A stretch of DNA of 64,000 bases from Stictocephala bisonia. Its lineage: Eukaryota; Arthropoda; Insecta; Hemiptera; Membracidae. Positions within the stretch are counted from its first letter, which is position 1. Each line of letters opens with the position of its first letter. Location: positions 9,136,509-9,200,508 of the forward strand of contig JAQJVL010000003.1 in assembly GCA_035578905.1 (NCBI GenBank), read 5' to 3'. The position numbers and the translations under genes were made by a program. Under the pieces are notes generated by a model. That model ran no database searches and was not told the DNA's origin. It saw only the letters and a program-made list of their open reading frames with translations. Below, piece after piece: positions 48,083 to 58,591 of this stretch.

Positions 48083-48088
48083 AATAAA
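48083..48088 (+). terminator. Possible poly(A) signal AATAAA
   Basis: Canonical hexamer about 170 bp after the stop at 47915, followed by a T/G-rich stretch (TTTTAATGTGAATTG). Plausible 3' end for the upstream candidate. The hexamer is common by chance in this AT-rich sequence. Confidence 0.25.
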
Positions 48089-48099
48089 CACATGACTTT

Positions 48100-49600
48100 T
48101 AATGTGAATTGATTATTTTAGCTCCTCAGCTGTTATTAATCGTATGTGAAACAAAATATTAATAAATATGAATTAATTATTGTTCTTGTAAGTTTCATAA
48201 CCATATATCACATTTCCCAAATCATAAACTTGGACACCAGCAAAATTAAAAATATACAAACAAAATGTTTCTCGTAAAAACTAAATGAACAGTACTGGTT
48301 TTATAGGTTTTTCCAAATAATTTTCGTATCAACTCAGTCGAACAGTTTTTATTTAAAAAATCTTACTTTTTGTCATAATTTTTATGTTACTTATAATTTC
48401 TGAGACTATTTAGAAACGTTAATGGCGCTATATTTTAAAGTATTTTAAATGATTGGTTTTAATTTCTAATTAGAATCCCACATTTAAATATTCTGTTGTT
48501 TACCATTATTATATATAATCTATATTTTCTAATATTACAACATATATTTCCTAATAAAATTTTATATTTAATAATTAACTGCGTATTCAAATTTAACGAG
48601 ATATTTTACTGAACTAAAATTTCACTTTAGTTTTACAATCCCCGCACAGGTGCAAGGCCCATAATAACAGTAGGTCAGATTTTAAAAATAGAAATAAATG
48701 ATATACTACAGTAAATAATGTGACAATATTTATTTAAAAATGTTACAATTAAATAAGATTCGACTCTAACATTGGAAGAATAAATTTATAAAGAAACAAA
48801 TAATTGAAAACAGTTTTCTTGACCTTTATGTAATTACTTTGACCTTTCGTATGCTTATAGCCATAAGTGTATAAACAGTAAACCCCTAGAGTCCTGTTAA
48901 AGTTAATTGGAGTTGACCATATCTGCGTTAAACAGTTCCAGTGTTAAATAAAATATAAAGCTTTCCATTAACCAAGTTTTTAATCATGTTTACATTTCAT
49001 CCCTGCTTCACCTGTAGTGTACATATTACCCTTTCATGTTAGAAACTTGTTATTGTTGCTTTTTTATATTTATTTCACCATTTCTATTGTTTCGCTGTTG
49101 AAATATCATACATCTGTTCTGTGTCCTGTAGTTACTGTTTGTCAAAAGTATGGTAGTTATCAGTTTTTCGTAAAACTATCTAGCATGGTTAGAACCATTT
49201 CGAAAAAAATACATATATTGAATATAGTTTAGTAACCCATTCATTACAGCCATCTCAAATTTATCATTCTGCTGTCATGAATATCAAAATATTATTCATA
49301 CTTCAGAAAAATAATTTAAAATTGTTTGATCTCGAAGTCCACTATAATGATAGGGATATTTCATCATTAACACAAATATAACAGAATTTTTGTAATATAC
49401 AGCGTTTATTAAATGTTGTTACTCATCGAATATATTTGTTCGAAAACAAAGGTACTAAAATTAATGTGCATAGGATAGATAAGGGAGTGAGTACTAGAGA
49501 AAGCAGTCTTAGGTGAATGAGGCATTATCAATAACGTATACAGACAGTTCAGGTTGTTGGATAAGGTAAAATAGTCATATGTATTACAATAAATGGGATT
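48100..49600. other. AT-rich DNA, no supported feature
   Basis: The frame at 49017-49232 is hydrophobic and AT-driven with no recognisable motif. Nothing else stands out. Confidence 0.5.
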
Positions 49601-49604
49601 TAGT

Positions 49605-51440
49605 AACAACCCGGAGTCATCATGTAACAAGGGTGGGAGAGTAAGTGCAGTATCCATACCTATGGTGTATGTTGGGTGTAAGGATGAGTGAGGTACTTAT
49701 AGCCATGGTTTAATATGCATGGGAGGGTGAATGAGGTATCCAGGGTCATTGTGTAACAAGGGTAGGAGGGTAAGTGAAGTATCCAAACCTATGGTGTATG
49801 TTGGGTGTAAGGATGAGTGAGGTACTCATGTCCATGGTTTAATGTGCATGGGAGGGTGAATGAGGTATCCAGAGTCATAGTGTAACAAGGGTAGGAGGGT
49901 AAGTGAATTATCCATACCTATGGTGTATGTTGGGTGTGAGGATGAGTGAGGTAGTCATAGACATAGTTTAACATGTGTAGGAGGGTGTAGGAGGTACCCA
50001 TAATCATTGTGTAACCAGGCTGGGAGGGTAAGTGAAGTATCTATACCTATGGTGTGTGTTGGGTGTAAGGATTAGTGAGGTACTGATAGACTTGGTTTAA
50101 CATGTGTGGGAGGGTGAATGAGGTACCCGGAGTCATGGTGTAACAAGGCTGGGAGGGTAAGTGAATTATCCATACCTGTGGTGTATGTTGGGTGTGAGGA
50201 TGAGTGAGGTACTAATAGGCATAGTTTAACATGTGTGGGAGGGTGAATGAGGTACCCATAGTCATGGTGTAACAAGGGACGGAAGGTAAGTGAAGTATCC
50301 ATACCTGAGGTGTATGTTGGGTGTGAGTATTAGTTAGGTACCCATAGCAATGGTTAAAAATGTACCTAGAGAGGGTACGTTTAATGGGATTGGCTGAGAT
50401 ACGCAATACCATTGTGTTAAATGGGTGGGGAAATGAGTAAGATACCTGGGTTCATAATGTAGGATTGTGGAAGTGTAACTGAGATAACCAAAGTCATCGT
50501 ATAAGATGGTTGGAAGTGCAAGTGAGGTTGTCATAGGCATCATGTAGGATGGGTGTCGGAAAGTACTGTAGTTATGGTGTATGATAGGTGAGTAAGTTAC
50601 CTCGGATTATATTGTAAGATGGTCGAACTGAACTGAGTGACCATCGATAAACGAGTTATTGAGTCGTAAGGTACTTGGGTTCATAATGCAAGATGGTAGG
50701 TTACTGAAATAACTAAGGTCATCGTGTAAGATAGTTGGAAGTGTAAGTGAGGTAGTCATAGGCATCATGTAGGATGGGTGTCGGAAAGTACTGTGGTTAT
50801 GGTGTATGATGGGTGAGTAAGTTACCTGTGTTTATGGAGTTTGGTTTGTGGAAGGGTGATTGAGCCATATTCAAAGTGAAATTCATTGTCATAATGTAGA
50901 ATGTAAGTGGGGAGATATGTTAGTTACCGTAGTTAGGGTGGAAGATGGGTGTGAAGGTGAGGTACCTGAGTTCATAGTGTAGGGTTAGTGGAAGGGTAGT
51001 TGAGGTAACCAAAATACATCGTGTATGATGGTTGGGAGTGTAAGTGAGTTAACCATAGTCATGATATGTGATGGATGAGGGGGTTGGTTATGTACCCGGG
51101 GTTATGATGTAAGATGGGTGGGAGGGAGAGTAAGGTAACTAACTGGGTTCACGATGTAAAGTGGTGGAAGTGTAACTCAGAACCAAAGTCATTGTGTAAG
51201 ATGGTTGTGAGTGTAAATGATGTAACCATAGCCATAATTTAGGATGAGTGAGAAGGTAAGTTTGGTTTCGGTATTAAAGTGTAAAATGGATGGGAGGGTG
51301 AGTGGTGTACCTGGTTTCATGGTGTAATATGGATGGAAGTGTGATTTAGGTAGCTGTAGTCATCGTGTAAGATGGGAGAAAGAGTGATTGAGATGGCTGT
51401 AGTCATCGTGTAGGAAGGATGGGAGGTTAAATGGGAATTT
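49605..51440. repeat. 43-bp minisatellite with exact 129-bp higher-order repeat
   Basis: TGTAAC anchors at 49623, 49752, 49881, 50010, 50139 and 50268 are exactly 129 bp apart: three 43-bp sub-units (CATGGTGTAACAAGGGTGGG, TATGGTGTATGTTGGGTGTA and CATGGTTTAATATGCATGGG types). Beyond about 50330 the array decays to monomeric ~40-43 bp units up to 51440. Minus-strand frames at 49409-50543 follow the 3-divisible period and are not genes. Confidence 0.96.
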
Positions 51441-51606
51441 GAGAGTTTCGTCATATTTAGGTTTCTGAGTGATGAGTTTAAATACTATGCACATATTATT
51501 CTTGATAGTTTAATAAGTTATTTTGATCACTGTTGTCAAATAATTTTCCTACTCAATATATACGACACCTGTCAGTTTTATGAGTTATTTTACTGTATTC
51601 ATACAA

Positions 51607-51930
51607 CCACTTAATGGTTCCCATCGACGCGGATACTATTAGAGAGATCTGTTGTCCATGTTGGGTAGTAGTCAAGGTTCGGATTTTGTGTATTGAAGAG
51701 AACTGAGTGTCAGGCTTGTCAGTTATCTGGAAATCAGACCAATACTACGTAGTTTGGATTCCACTTAAAGCTGTAGGTCCCTTATTTGTCCTCGCAGTTG
51801 GATATTTTAATAAATAGATCTTTCTTAAGAATAGTCTAACTTTCTTAGTAACATTGACTACACTCTTTCATCTAAACTCATCACACTCATTTGTCTCGCA
51901 TATTGGCCCATATCTCTACGTTCGGTGTCT
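51607..51930 (+). repeat. SINE-like family copy, 3' two-thirds
   Basis: Aligns with 42860-43190: GGTTCCCATCGACGCGGATA, TAGTAGTCAAGGTTCGGATT, GTGTCAGGCTTGTCAGTTAT, AGTAACATTGACTACACTCT and CACACTCATTTGTCTCGCAT. Confidence 0.75.
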
Positions 51931-52135
51931 AATGAATAATAAGTTAATGCAGTTATTTTCTTGGCAATTTTAATCAAACTAAATACATTATAAACTTCTT
52001 TACAAATATCCTCTCTTAAAATGTTTCAAATTAGTCCTGATATTTCTACTTCAGATTTACGCACACAGCCCACAGCCCATGCAGATTTGATATACCAAGC
52101 CAGGTGGAAAACACTATAACACAGTCTGGTGTTTG

Positions 52136-52171
52136 TCACGTCACACTAATGACATCACACTAATGACGTCA
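52136..52171. promoter_or_regulatory. Three CRE-like sites at exact 14-bp spacing
   Basis: TCACGTCA (52136), TGACATCA (52150) and TGACGTCA (52164) are separated by CACTAA spacers, a 14-bp tandem unit. This looks like a compact bZIP (CREB/ATF/AP-1 family) binding array. A TATAAT-like word is at about 52183. Binding and direction are not known. Confidence 0.4.
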
Positions 52172-52278
52172 GAGTCCCGACAGTATAATTACCCCGACAG
52201 AGCCCCAGGGTAGGCCGTGTCGTGGATAAAAGCTTGCTTTAATAAAGCGTTGTTACCTCAGGAACGTTTGTAAGATCG

Positions 52279-52404
<126 letters not shown>

Positions 52405-52535
52405 TCTGTAGTTGATTACTATGACCTGTTGTTTCAATACATATGGAGTGAGTATCATCTTCTTTAACTATTGTAATATAGCCGTGTAAAAGTAGTAAAT
52501 CACAGTAAATATACAACTTTACAACATAATTTCAT

Positions 52536-52753
52536 CACAGTATAACATACACACACTTTTGTGAAGCTAAGCCAGTTTGCTTGCTAACCAAACGATGCTA
52601 GCGATCCTAGTGGTGGTATAGCAAAAAACAGGCGTGGTAACCGGAGAGGGGACGTAAATCTGTGATACGACCACTAGGATCGCTAGCGTCAAGCAGTTGA
52701 AATTTTTTTTCAAGAGTAAGCTTTGCTACTGTGTGTTTATATACTATGCTGTG
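52536..52753. mobile_element. 218-bp CACAG-ended MITE, relative of 25066-25417
   Basis: Ends CACAGTATAACATACACACA and (reverse complement) CACAGCATAGTATATAAAC. Flanks TTTCAT and TTTTAT are an imperfect 6-bp duplication. Inside, GCTAGCGATCCTAGTGG and its reverse complement form a nested inverted repeat; GCTAGCGATCCTA is shared with the 25-kb element. Confidence 0.7.
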
Positions 52754-52804
52754 TTTTATTGGTAAGTTATTTAACATTTGACGAGAATGAAAACTTTAAA
52801 TGAA

Positions 52805-52978
52805 CAACGGAATGTGGGATCAGCATTGTTGTCAGTCCTCTATCCCCGCATTCCCCTCCAACTCCTAAAGGACAGACGTACCACACATTTATAGATTGAT
52901 TCACACTAGTTTTAACTGTCGCTCAGGTGTCAGCTGCTGCCATAATAATGCGACCTCCGTTTATTTTTCTCTGTGGTC
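52805..52978. mobile_element. Truncated relative of the 46573-47040 element
   Basis: ATCAGCATTGTTGTCAGTCC and GCGACCTCCGTTTATTTTTC with a CTGTG end align with the right half of the 46.6-kb element. The left terminal repeat is missing. Confidence 0.6.
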
Positions 52979-53033
52979 GAGCGCACTTAAGCCTCAAGGA
53001 GTGGAGAACTTTAGGTTAGGTTCTAGAATTTGG

Positions 53034-53905
53034 TTTCAACATATGCTACGCAGCTATAACTTTGTTAGAACATATGCTACGCAGCTAGAATGTTGTTGGA
53101 ACATATCTACGCAGCTATAACTTTGTTAGAACATATGCTACGCAGCTAGAATGTTGTTGGAACATATCTACGCAGCTATAACTTTGTTAGAACATATGCT
53201 ACGCAGCTAGAATGTTGTTGGAACATATCTACGCAGCTATAACTTTGTTAGAACATATGCTACGCAGCTAGAATGTTGTTGGAACATATCTACGCAGCTA
53301 TAACTTTATTAGAACATATGCTACGCAGCTAGAATGTTGTTGGAACATATCTACGCAGCTATAACTTTGTTAGAACATATGCTACGCAGCTAGAATGTTG
53401 TTGGAACATATCTACGCAGCTATAACTTTGTAGAACATATGCTACGCAGCTAGAATGTTGTTGGAACATATCTACGCAGCTATAACTTTGTTAGAACATA
53501 TGCTACGCAGCTAGAATGTTGTTGGAACATATCTACGCAGCTATAACTTTGTTAGAACATATGCTACGCAGCTAGAATGTTGTTGGAACATATCTACGCA
53601 GCTATAACTTTGTTAGAACATATGCTACGCAGCTAGAATGTTCTTGGAACATATCTACGCAGCTATAGCTTTGTTTGAACATATGCTACGCATCTAGAAC
53701 TTTGTTGGAACACATGCTACGCAGCTATAACTTTGTTGGAACATATGCTATGGTGCTAGAATGTTGTTGCAACATATACTACGCATCTAAAATGTTGTTG
53801 GAACATATGCTACGCAGCTAGAATTTTGTTGGAACATATGCTATACAGCTAGAACTTTGTTGGGACATATGGTACGCAGCTAGAATGTTGTTGGAATATA
53901 TGCAG
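53034..53905. repeat. 61-bp dimeric minisatellite (30 + 31 bp)
   Basis: Alternating units AACATATGCTACGCAGCTAG and AACATATCTACGCAGCTATA repeat every 61 bp for about ten dimers to 53660. Beyond that they continue as diverging 31-bp monomers. Confidence 0.96.
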
Positions 53906-54169
53906 CTGTAATTTATTTGCCATGAAGCTGATCCATGTTCGATTCTGGATGGTAGTCTTCTATGATTTTTTTCTCTTTACACTCTCAAGGTTCGGAAATC
54001 ACGTTGTGTCATCGGTCCAATGATGTACGCATTAATTTATGTGTCGTAGGGTGGGTGAGAAGGCCCATTAAGTCGTGGGTCATGAGGTGGCTAGGAGGTA
54101 CTTTTTTGTATTTCGCATGATGACTTAATATTTTATGCATCTTAAGGTCTATTACAGGCGTTGTTGGAT

Positions 54170-54935
54170 TATAATAGTTCGGGTGGAAGAGTAGAGTGCA
54201 TACGGTTCGTAGATGATATGGTGCTACTGGCAGAGAATGAACCCAAGTTAATACAAATTATGAAGGAGCTAAACAAATAATATGAAAAATATGGTATGAG
54301 GATGAACGTGAAAAATACAAAGCTTATGACCTTGGGTGGAAGTGAAGAGATAATTCAACTCAAACCGAAAGGAGGCGTTAGAGAAAGTGTTGAAAAATTC
54401 AAATACTTAGGAAGTTGGTTGACAGAAGATACGAGATGTAATACAGAAATAAAAACAAGAATATTATTGCCAAAATTTGGATTTGGAAGAAAGGTAGACT
54501 GTTGTGTGGCTCATTAGAAAAAGGACTAAGAAGCTACTTAACTGCTACATTTGATGTGTATGGTGCAGAAACGTAGACACTAAAAAAAGGATGAGTAAAA
54601 AGACTTGAAGCAATGGAAATTTAGCTATGGAGAAGATTGGAGGGGATTAAGTGAAGAACAGGGTGACAAATAAAGATATATGAAGAAGGGTGGGAAAAGA
54701 GTAAAAAATATTGGTTGGGGCATGTAATGTTTATTGACGACTGCAATAGGAGGAACAGTAGAGGGGAAGAGGTTGAGAGAGAGGAAAATATTCCAAATGA
54801 CGGTCGACTTGAAGATGGGGAAGAAATATTTGGAAATATAAAAGGATGTACAAAACAGGAAATATAAAAGGACTGGAGAAAAATCAATGTTTCATGAAAC
54901 CCTGCTAAGAAGCAGAAAGACCATGATGATGATTA
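54170..54935 (+). pseudogene. Decayed LINE reverse transcriptase, C-terminal part
   Basis: Read in shifting plus frames, this is the end of a non-LTR retrotransposon polymerase. It has the palm motif Phe-Val-Asp-Asp (54206-54217; family F/Y-x-D-D) followed by Met-Val-Leu-Leu-Ala-Glu-Asn, then Tyr-Glu-Lys-Tyr-Gly-Met-Arg-Met-Asn-Val, Phe-Lys-Tyr-Leu-Gly-Ser-Trp-Leu-Thr-Glu-Asp, Tyr-Gly-Ala-Glu-Thr-Trp and Trp-Arg-Arg. It ends near a GATGATGATG tail, as many RTE/Jockey-like elements do. There is an in-frame TAA at 54278-54280, further stops and frameshifts, and no upstream endonuclease. It is dead and 5' truncated. It sits in degenerate repeats (AAGGCCCATT on both sides, 54060 and 54945). Clade assignment is tentative. 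Confidence 0.85.
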
Positions 54936-55494
54936 AGCTGTTTGGGAAGGCCCATTCAATCTTGTATGATATGATGTTGCGAGGGCCCATTAGGTATGTA
55001 TCTTAAAGGGCAGGTGGGACTTATATGATAACTGAGTCTAAATTGAGCATCTCTACCCACTATAGTCCATACGGTATCTATATGTTATAGTACTAAGGTT
55101 GGGTTACTTCATAATAAATAACTAAAATTTGGTTTATCAAAGATAACATTTTAGAAATGTTCTTAAGATTATGCCACAAACTCAATCCAGTGGAGGAAGA
55201 ACGATCAGTTTTAAAAATTATCAATATAACCAGGCCATACAGTTATAATTATTTTTGGGAAATTAATACAAAAGTTAATAAAGGAAATACCGTAATCACA
55301 TCAGGAGTTTTATTTTAGAGTGGGGATTTCCTTTAAATAAATGTTTCCATTAACTTACTGCTTTTGTTGGAGAGGCTTTTCATGATTCACTTTATACAGT
55401 TATTTTTAAAGTAATGTCAGAATTAATTTCAACTAATATACAAATAATAAAAGTATTCATTACAAATAATTCATTTCTTTAATCATAAAAAACT

Positions 55495-55585
55495 TACTTC
55501 TTGACTTTGAGGTTAAGTGTTAGAGACGACTTTGCAGCCCTAACTTCGCCTCTTGTGAAAAATGACATTTTTCATTTAATTTCCA
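55495..55585 (+). mobile_element. Diverged LINE 3' tail
   Basis: Same block order as 40590-40690 (TTAGAGACGACTTTGCAGCC, CTAACTTCGCCTCTTGTGAA, TTTTTCATTTAATTTC), without a clear tandem tail. Confidence 0.45.
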
Positions 55586-55589
55586 TCAA

Positions 55590-56210
55590 AATATTGTTCG
55601 TTGAGTTATGACTCAAAGCTCTTAATAAGTATAATATAGTTTATTTGACATTTCCATTTGAACCAATATTGCTTGATAGAAAGAACCAGCATTTTACCTA
55701 GTACTTTAAATGTTGCTTATTTGATTATGGTCTTCATACAGATCTTTAAAAAAATTATTGAAAAGAGCTTATCAAGTCAAGAACTTTAAACGAAATATGT
55801 AAGCCCGTTTAGTGAGAAGTAATTAAAAAGAGACAAGTAAACTAATAATTAATTACAATGTATTAATAACCAGATTTACTTTCGTCAAATACACATTTAT
55901 ACAAGAGCATCATTATAGTCTACGTCTAAACTCTAAATACTAATGAATTCGCTGCTTCAGCTAACAACTGTACAAAAATAATTTGTATACAATCTATTAC
56001 ATTAACGAAGTGTTATGATATTGTAACAATGTTTTGTAAAATTGATTTTAGAAAAATATTACAAAAAGTACTTGCAGCGGAAAATTTATTGAAACTCTGT
56101 AAAATGTCAATCAACATTTTTCAGTTTTTCATAAAAATAGAGTATTCTTATCCCGCAAATAAAAAGTAGATTTTCCCATTAGGAATAAAATAACTAATTT
56201 TTGTTACAGC
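55590..56210. other. AT-rich DNA, nothing supported
   Basis: No frame or repeat of note. Confidence 0.5.
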
Positions 56211-56214
56211 AAAA

Positions 56215-56760
56215 TATTTTCCTGTCAAGTCGGATCGAGATGTTTTCTGCAAATTACAGGTTTTGGTGATGTTGTTATGTTTGCCTCCTTCTCGAAGCTC
56301 CTTGATTGGTTCTCATCCAATTAGGTTTGTTTTGAGGCAATTTCGTATAGAGAGGAGTTCACGTAAATAGTTCGAGCAACGGTTTTCTCAGTCTGTTTCG
56401 CCGCCGACCTTAGCTGACTTGAATTCACCACTTCTTTCACTATTCTTCGGCTTCTTTTCAGAGTTCGGCATTTTTCCTACGGGAAGCTTTTGAGAAGTTT
56501 GCTGTGCCGCGCAGTTGAATATTTGTTTGATCGTGCGCAACGTCTACGTGTCTGGCGGTCCCTGTGGATTAACTTGACTGTTCTTTGGAAGCAACGTAAC
56601 TTCGACTTTTGTTTTTAGTTTTAAGATTCTCGTTGTTAGATTTGTCCCCAGCCCTTTTAGTTGTTCACACCAATACCTAGTAAATGTTTCTTAGTCTTTC
56701 TTGCTCTTTTAAGTGCCGCTCATCTAGCGACATTTAAGTAAATTTTGTTAGAAGTCAGAT
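56215..56760 (+). promoter_or_regulatory. CpG-rich promoter-like island (or solo LTR)
   Basis: About 545 bp clearly richer in CpG than the flanks. An inverted CCAAT (ATTGG, about 56304) and a forward CCAAT (about 56317) are followed 73 bp later by a consensus arthropod initiator TCAGTC with A at 56390 and then CGCCGCCG. The downstream sequence has no long frame, consistent with a 5' untranslated exon. A solo LTR is the main alternative: it starts near TGTTACAGC and has AATAAA at about 56770. No clear matching terminal direct repeat was found. Confidence 0.4.
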
Positions 56761-56806
56761 TTTAGTAAACAAAATAAATTTTAAAATCAAAATAACTATT
56801 CGGTTT

Positions 56807-56811
<5 letters not shown>

Positions 56812-56866
<55 letters not shown>
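56812..56866. repeat. (TA)n microsatellite
   Basis: About 25 TA units following a T-run. Confidence 0.97.
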
Positions 56867-56869
56867 CTG

Positions 56870-57840
56870 ATGCAGAATCATAAAGATGTATAGAAATGTG
56901 GAGTCGTATAGAATTATGGAATCGGAATCAAAACATATAAATTATATAACATAATTATAGAAAATAATTTAATCTGGAATATTAAGAGATAACAAATCAT
57001 TATTAATATTTGACACATTAAAAGTTAATTATTTGAGACAAGTTTTAAAGTTTGGTTTTTAAATTTAAATAAAGTATTTTGACAAGAAATTAATATTTTT
57101 ATTTTGTTGAAAAAGTTCTATTTTATTTCATTTTCAATTAATTTTTTTCTAAATCAGAAAACTTGAAAGGTTCATTATTTACTCTTATATTTGAGAAATT
57201 AAAGATAAAAGAAAAGGTTTGTAGCTTTTTTGATTTTTGAGAATACGTTACAATACAAATAAAACAGTTTTCGACAAAATGCCAATACAAATTTCCTTAT
57301 ATAATATTTTATACTTTAAATGTGCAATTTAATAAGAACTAATAACATAATCAGGTAACTGTCTCTGGAACTTTTACTTGTTGTTATCCAAGAAAAATAC
57401 ATTTGTTCTTTTTTTAGAACTCTATACTTACAATTTAAATGTTCAAAATTGATACATAGTGTTTACTTTAAAACTGCAGATGAATACCAAATTGGGTCCC
57501 CTTTAAAAAAATTAGTAAATGATGAAACATTGGTGACACAACGAGAGTATTAATAGAGATAACCGCGGGAGAAAACTGAAATTAGCCATTTTTAGGATAT
57601 TAATAATATTGCTGCTTCTTAATATGTGGAGAAATTCTGGCTTAATAATAATACTGTTGTTTATTTATTGAATGTCCCGCCTGGACTTCAGATTTCTCTT
57701 ACAACCAATGCTAGTTCTACGAGGTGTTTGGAAATGCTATGATCCTTGTATTCATTTGTTTAAATATTTATATTGCATCTACTTTGAGACTCAAGGAAAA
57801 CTGTGCTAATGAGGATTGTAATGAAAATTCTGTACGACTA
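56870..57840. other. AT-rich DNA, nothing supported
   Basis: No coding frame or repeat recognised. Confidence 0.5.
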
Positions 57841-57846
57841 TAACGA

Positions 57847-58021
57847 CTACATAAGACCACCATAGCTGTAATTAGGCCAGTTCCCGGTGGATCTGTTTAC
57901 AGTAATTCCTTCAACAGTACAGCCATCATGAGTGCACGTATTCCAAGCACACCCGCATGTAAACGTGTTGGTAAAAATACCTCTCTTGGAAATGTACAGA
58001 TGAATAACACCACTCGTAAAG
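57847..58021 (-). CDS. Candidate terminal exon of a Cys-containing protein
   Basis: On the minus strand, ACTTCTAG (ending at 58022) is followed by one split-codon base and 57 codons to TAG (57847-57849). The translated piece has four Cys spaced C-x-C-x4-C-x4-C (Thr-Cys-Gly-Cys-Ala-Trp-Asn-Thr-Cys-Thr-His-Asp-Gly-Cys) about residues 22-34. It then has Val-Glu-Gly-Ile-Thr-Val and N-glycosylation-type Asn-Arg-Ser and Asn-Tyr-Ser, ending Tyr-Gly-Gly-Leu-Met. Cys, Trp and Gly richness and raised G+C contrast with the background, suggesting a secreted or extracellular domain. No family recognised. It lacks an ATG at its start, so it needs an upstream exon beyond 58.02 kb. The pyrimidine tract is weak. 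A transposon origin is possible. Confidence 0.35.
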
Positions 58022-58484
58022 CTAGAAGTAAAAATGTTATTACTTTCTTCCTTCTTTAGAAAGTTTTATAATATATATAAAATTAATTCTATAATGACTA
58101 AACAAATCAAAAATGAAAACTATGTAAGGTAATTTTTACTTTTATTTTACCTACACATTTAAAAAAAAAATACGATATAATGGCTTACAATATAAAAAAT
58201 GAATCAGTGATAGTTTTGAAGAATAATCAACCCATGGTGAAAAAAACAACACTTTACAAAGTTTTTGGCACAAATAATTAATTATATGCAGAAGCAATAA
58301 CAGAGGAAAGCAGAAGGTATAATGTAAACTAATATTTCAAGTAGGAATATATTTAGGCAAATGGTTTTATATTGGAAAATTGGTGGGAGGTGCCAGAAAA
58401 TAGAACAGGAACGACTTCGTCTAATGAAAGAAAGAGATCTCCTTCCGCATAAATGAAACAAGTCATTAGTTGCCTTCTGTGTGG

Positions 58485-58591
58485 ACACTACTAGAGAAGT
58501 CCATGTTGGATGGTAGTCAAGGTTCATATGTTGTGTAGGAAAAGATATGAGTGGAAGACTTGTCAGTTAGCTAAATATCAGACCAATTTTA
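58485..58591 (+). repeat. SINE-like copy, left part, interrupted by insertion
   Basis: GTGGACACTACTAGAGAAGT through GACTTGTCAGTTAGCTAAAT matches the family body. It resumes at 60168 with AAGTGGTTCGGATTCCACGT. Confidence 0.75.

Noticed and set aside
49409..50543. Minus-strand frames of 66-82 codons
   Set aside because: Follow the 129-bp (3-divisible) repeat; no independent coding signal.
54621..54887. 88-codon minus-strand frame
   Set aside because: Antisense to the LINE reverse-transcriptase remnant.
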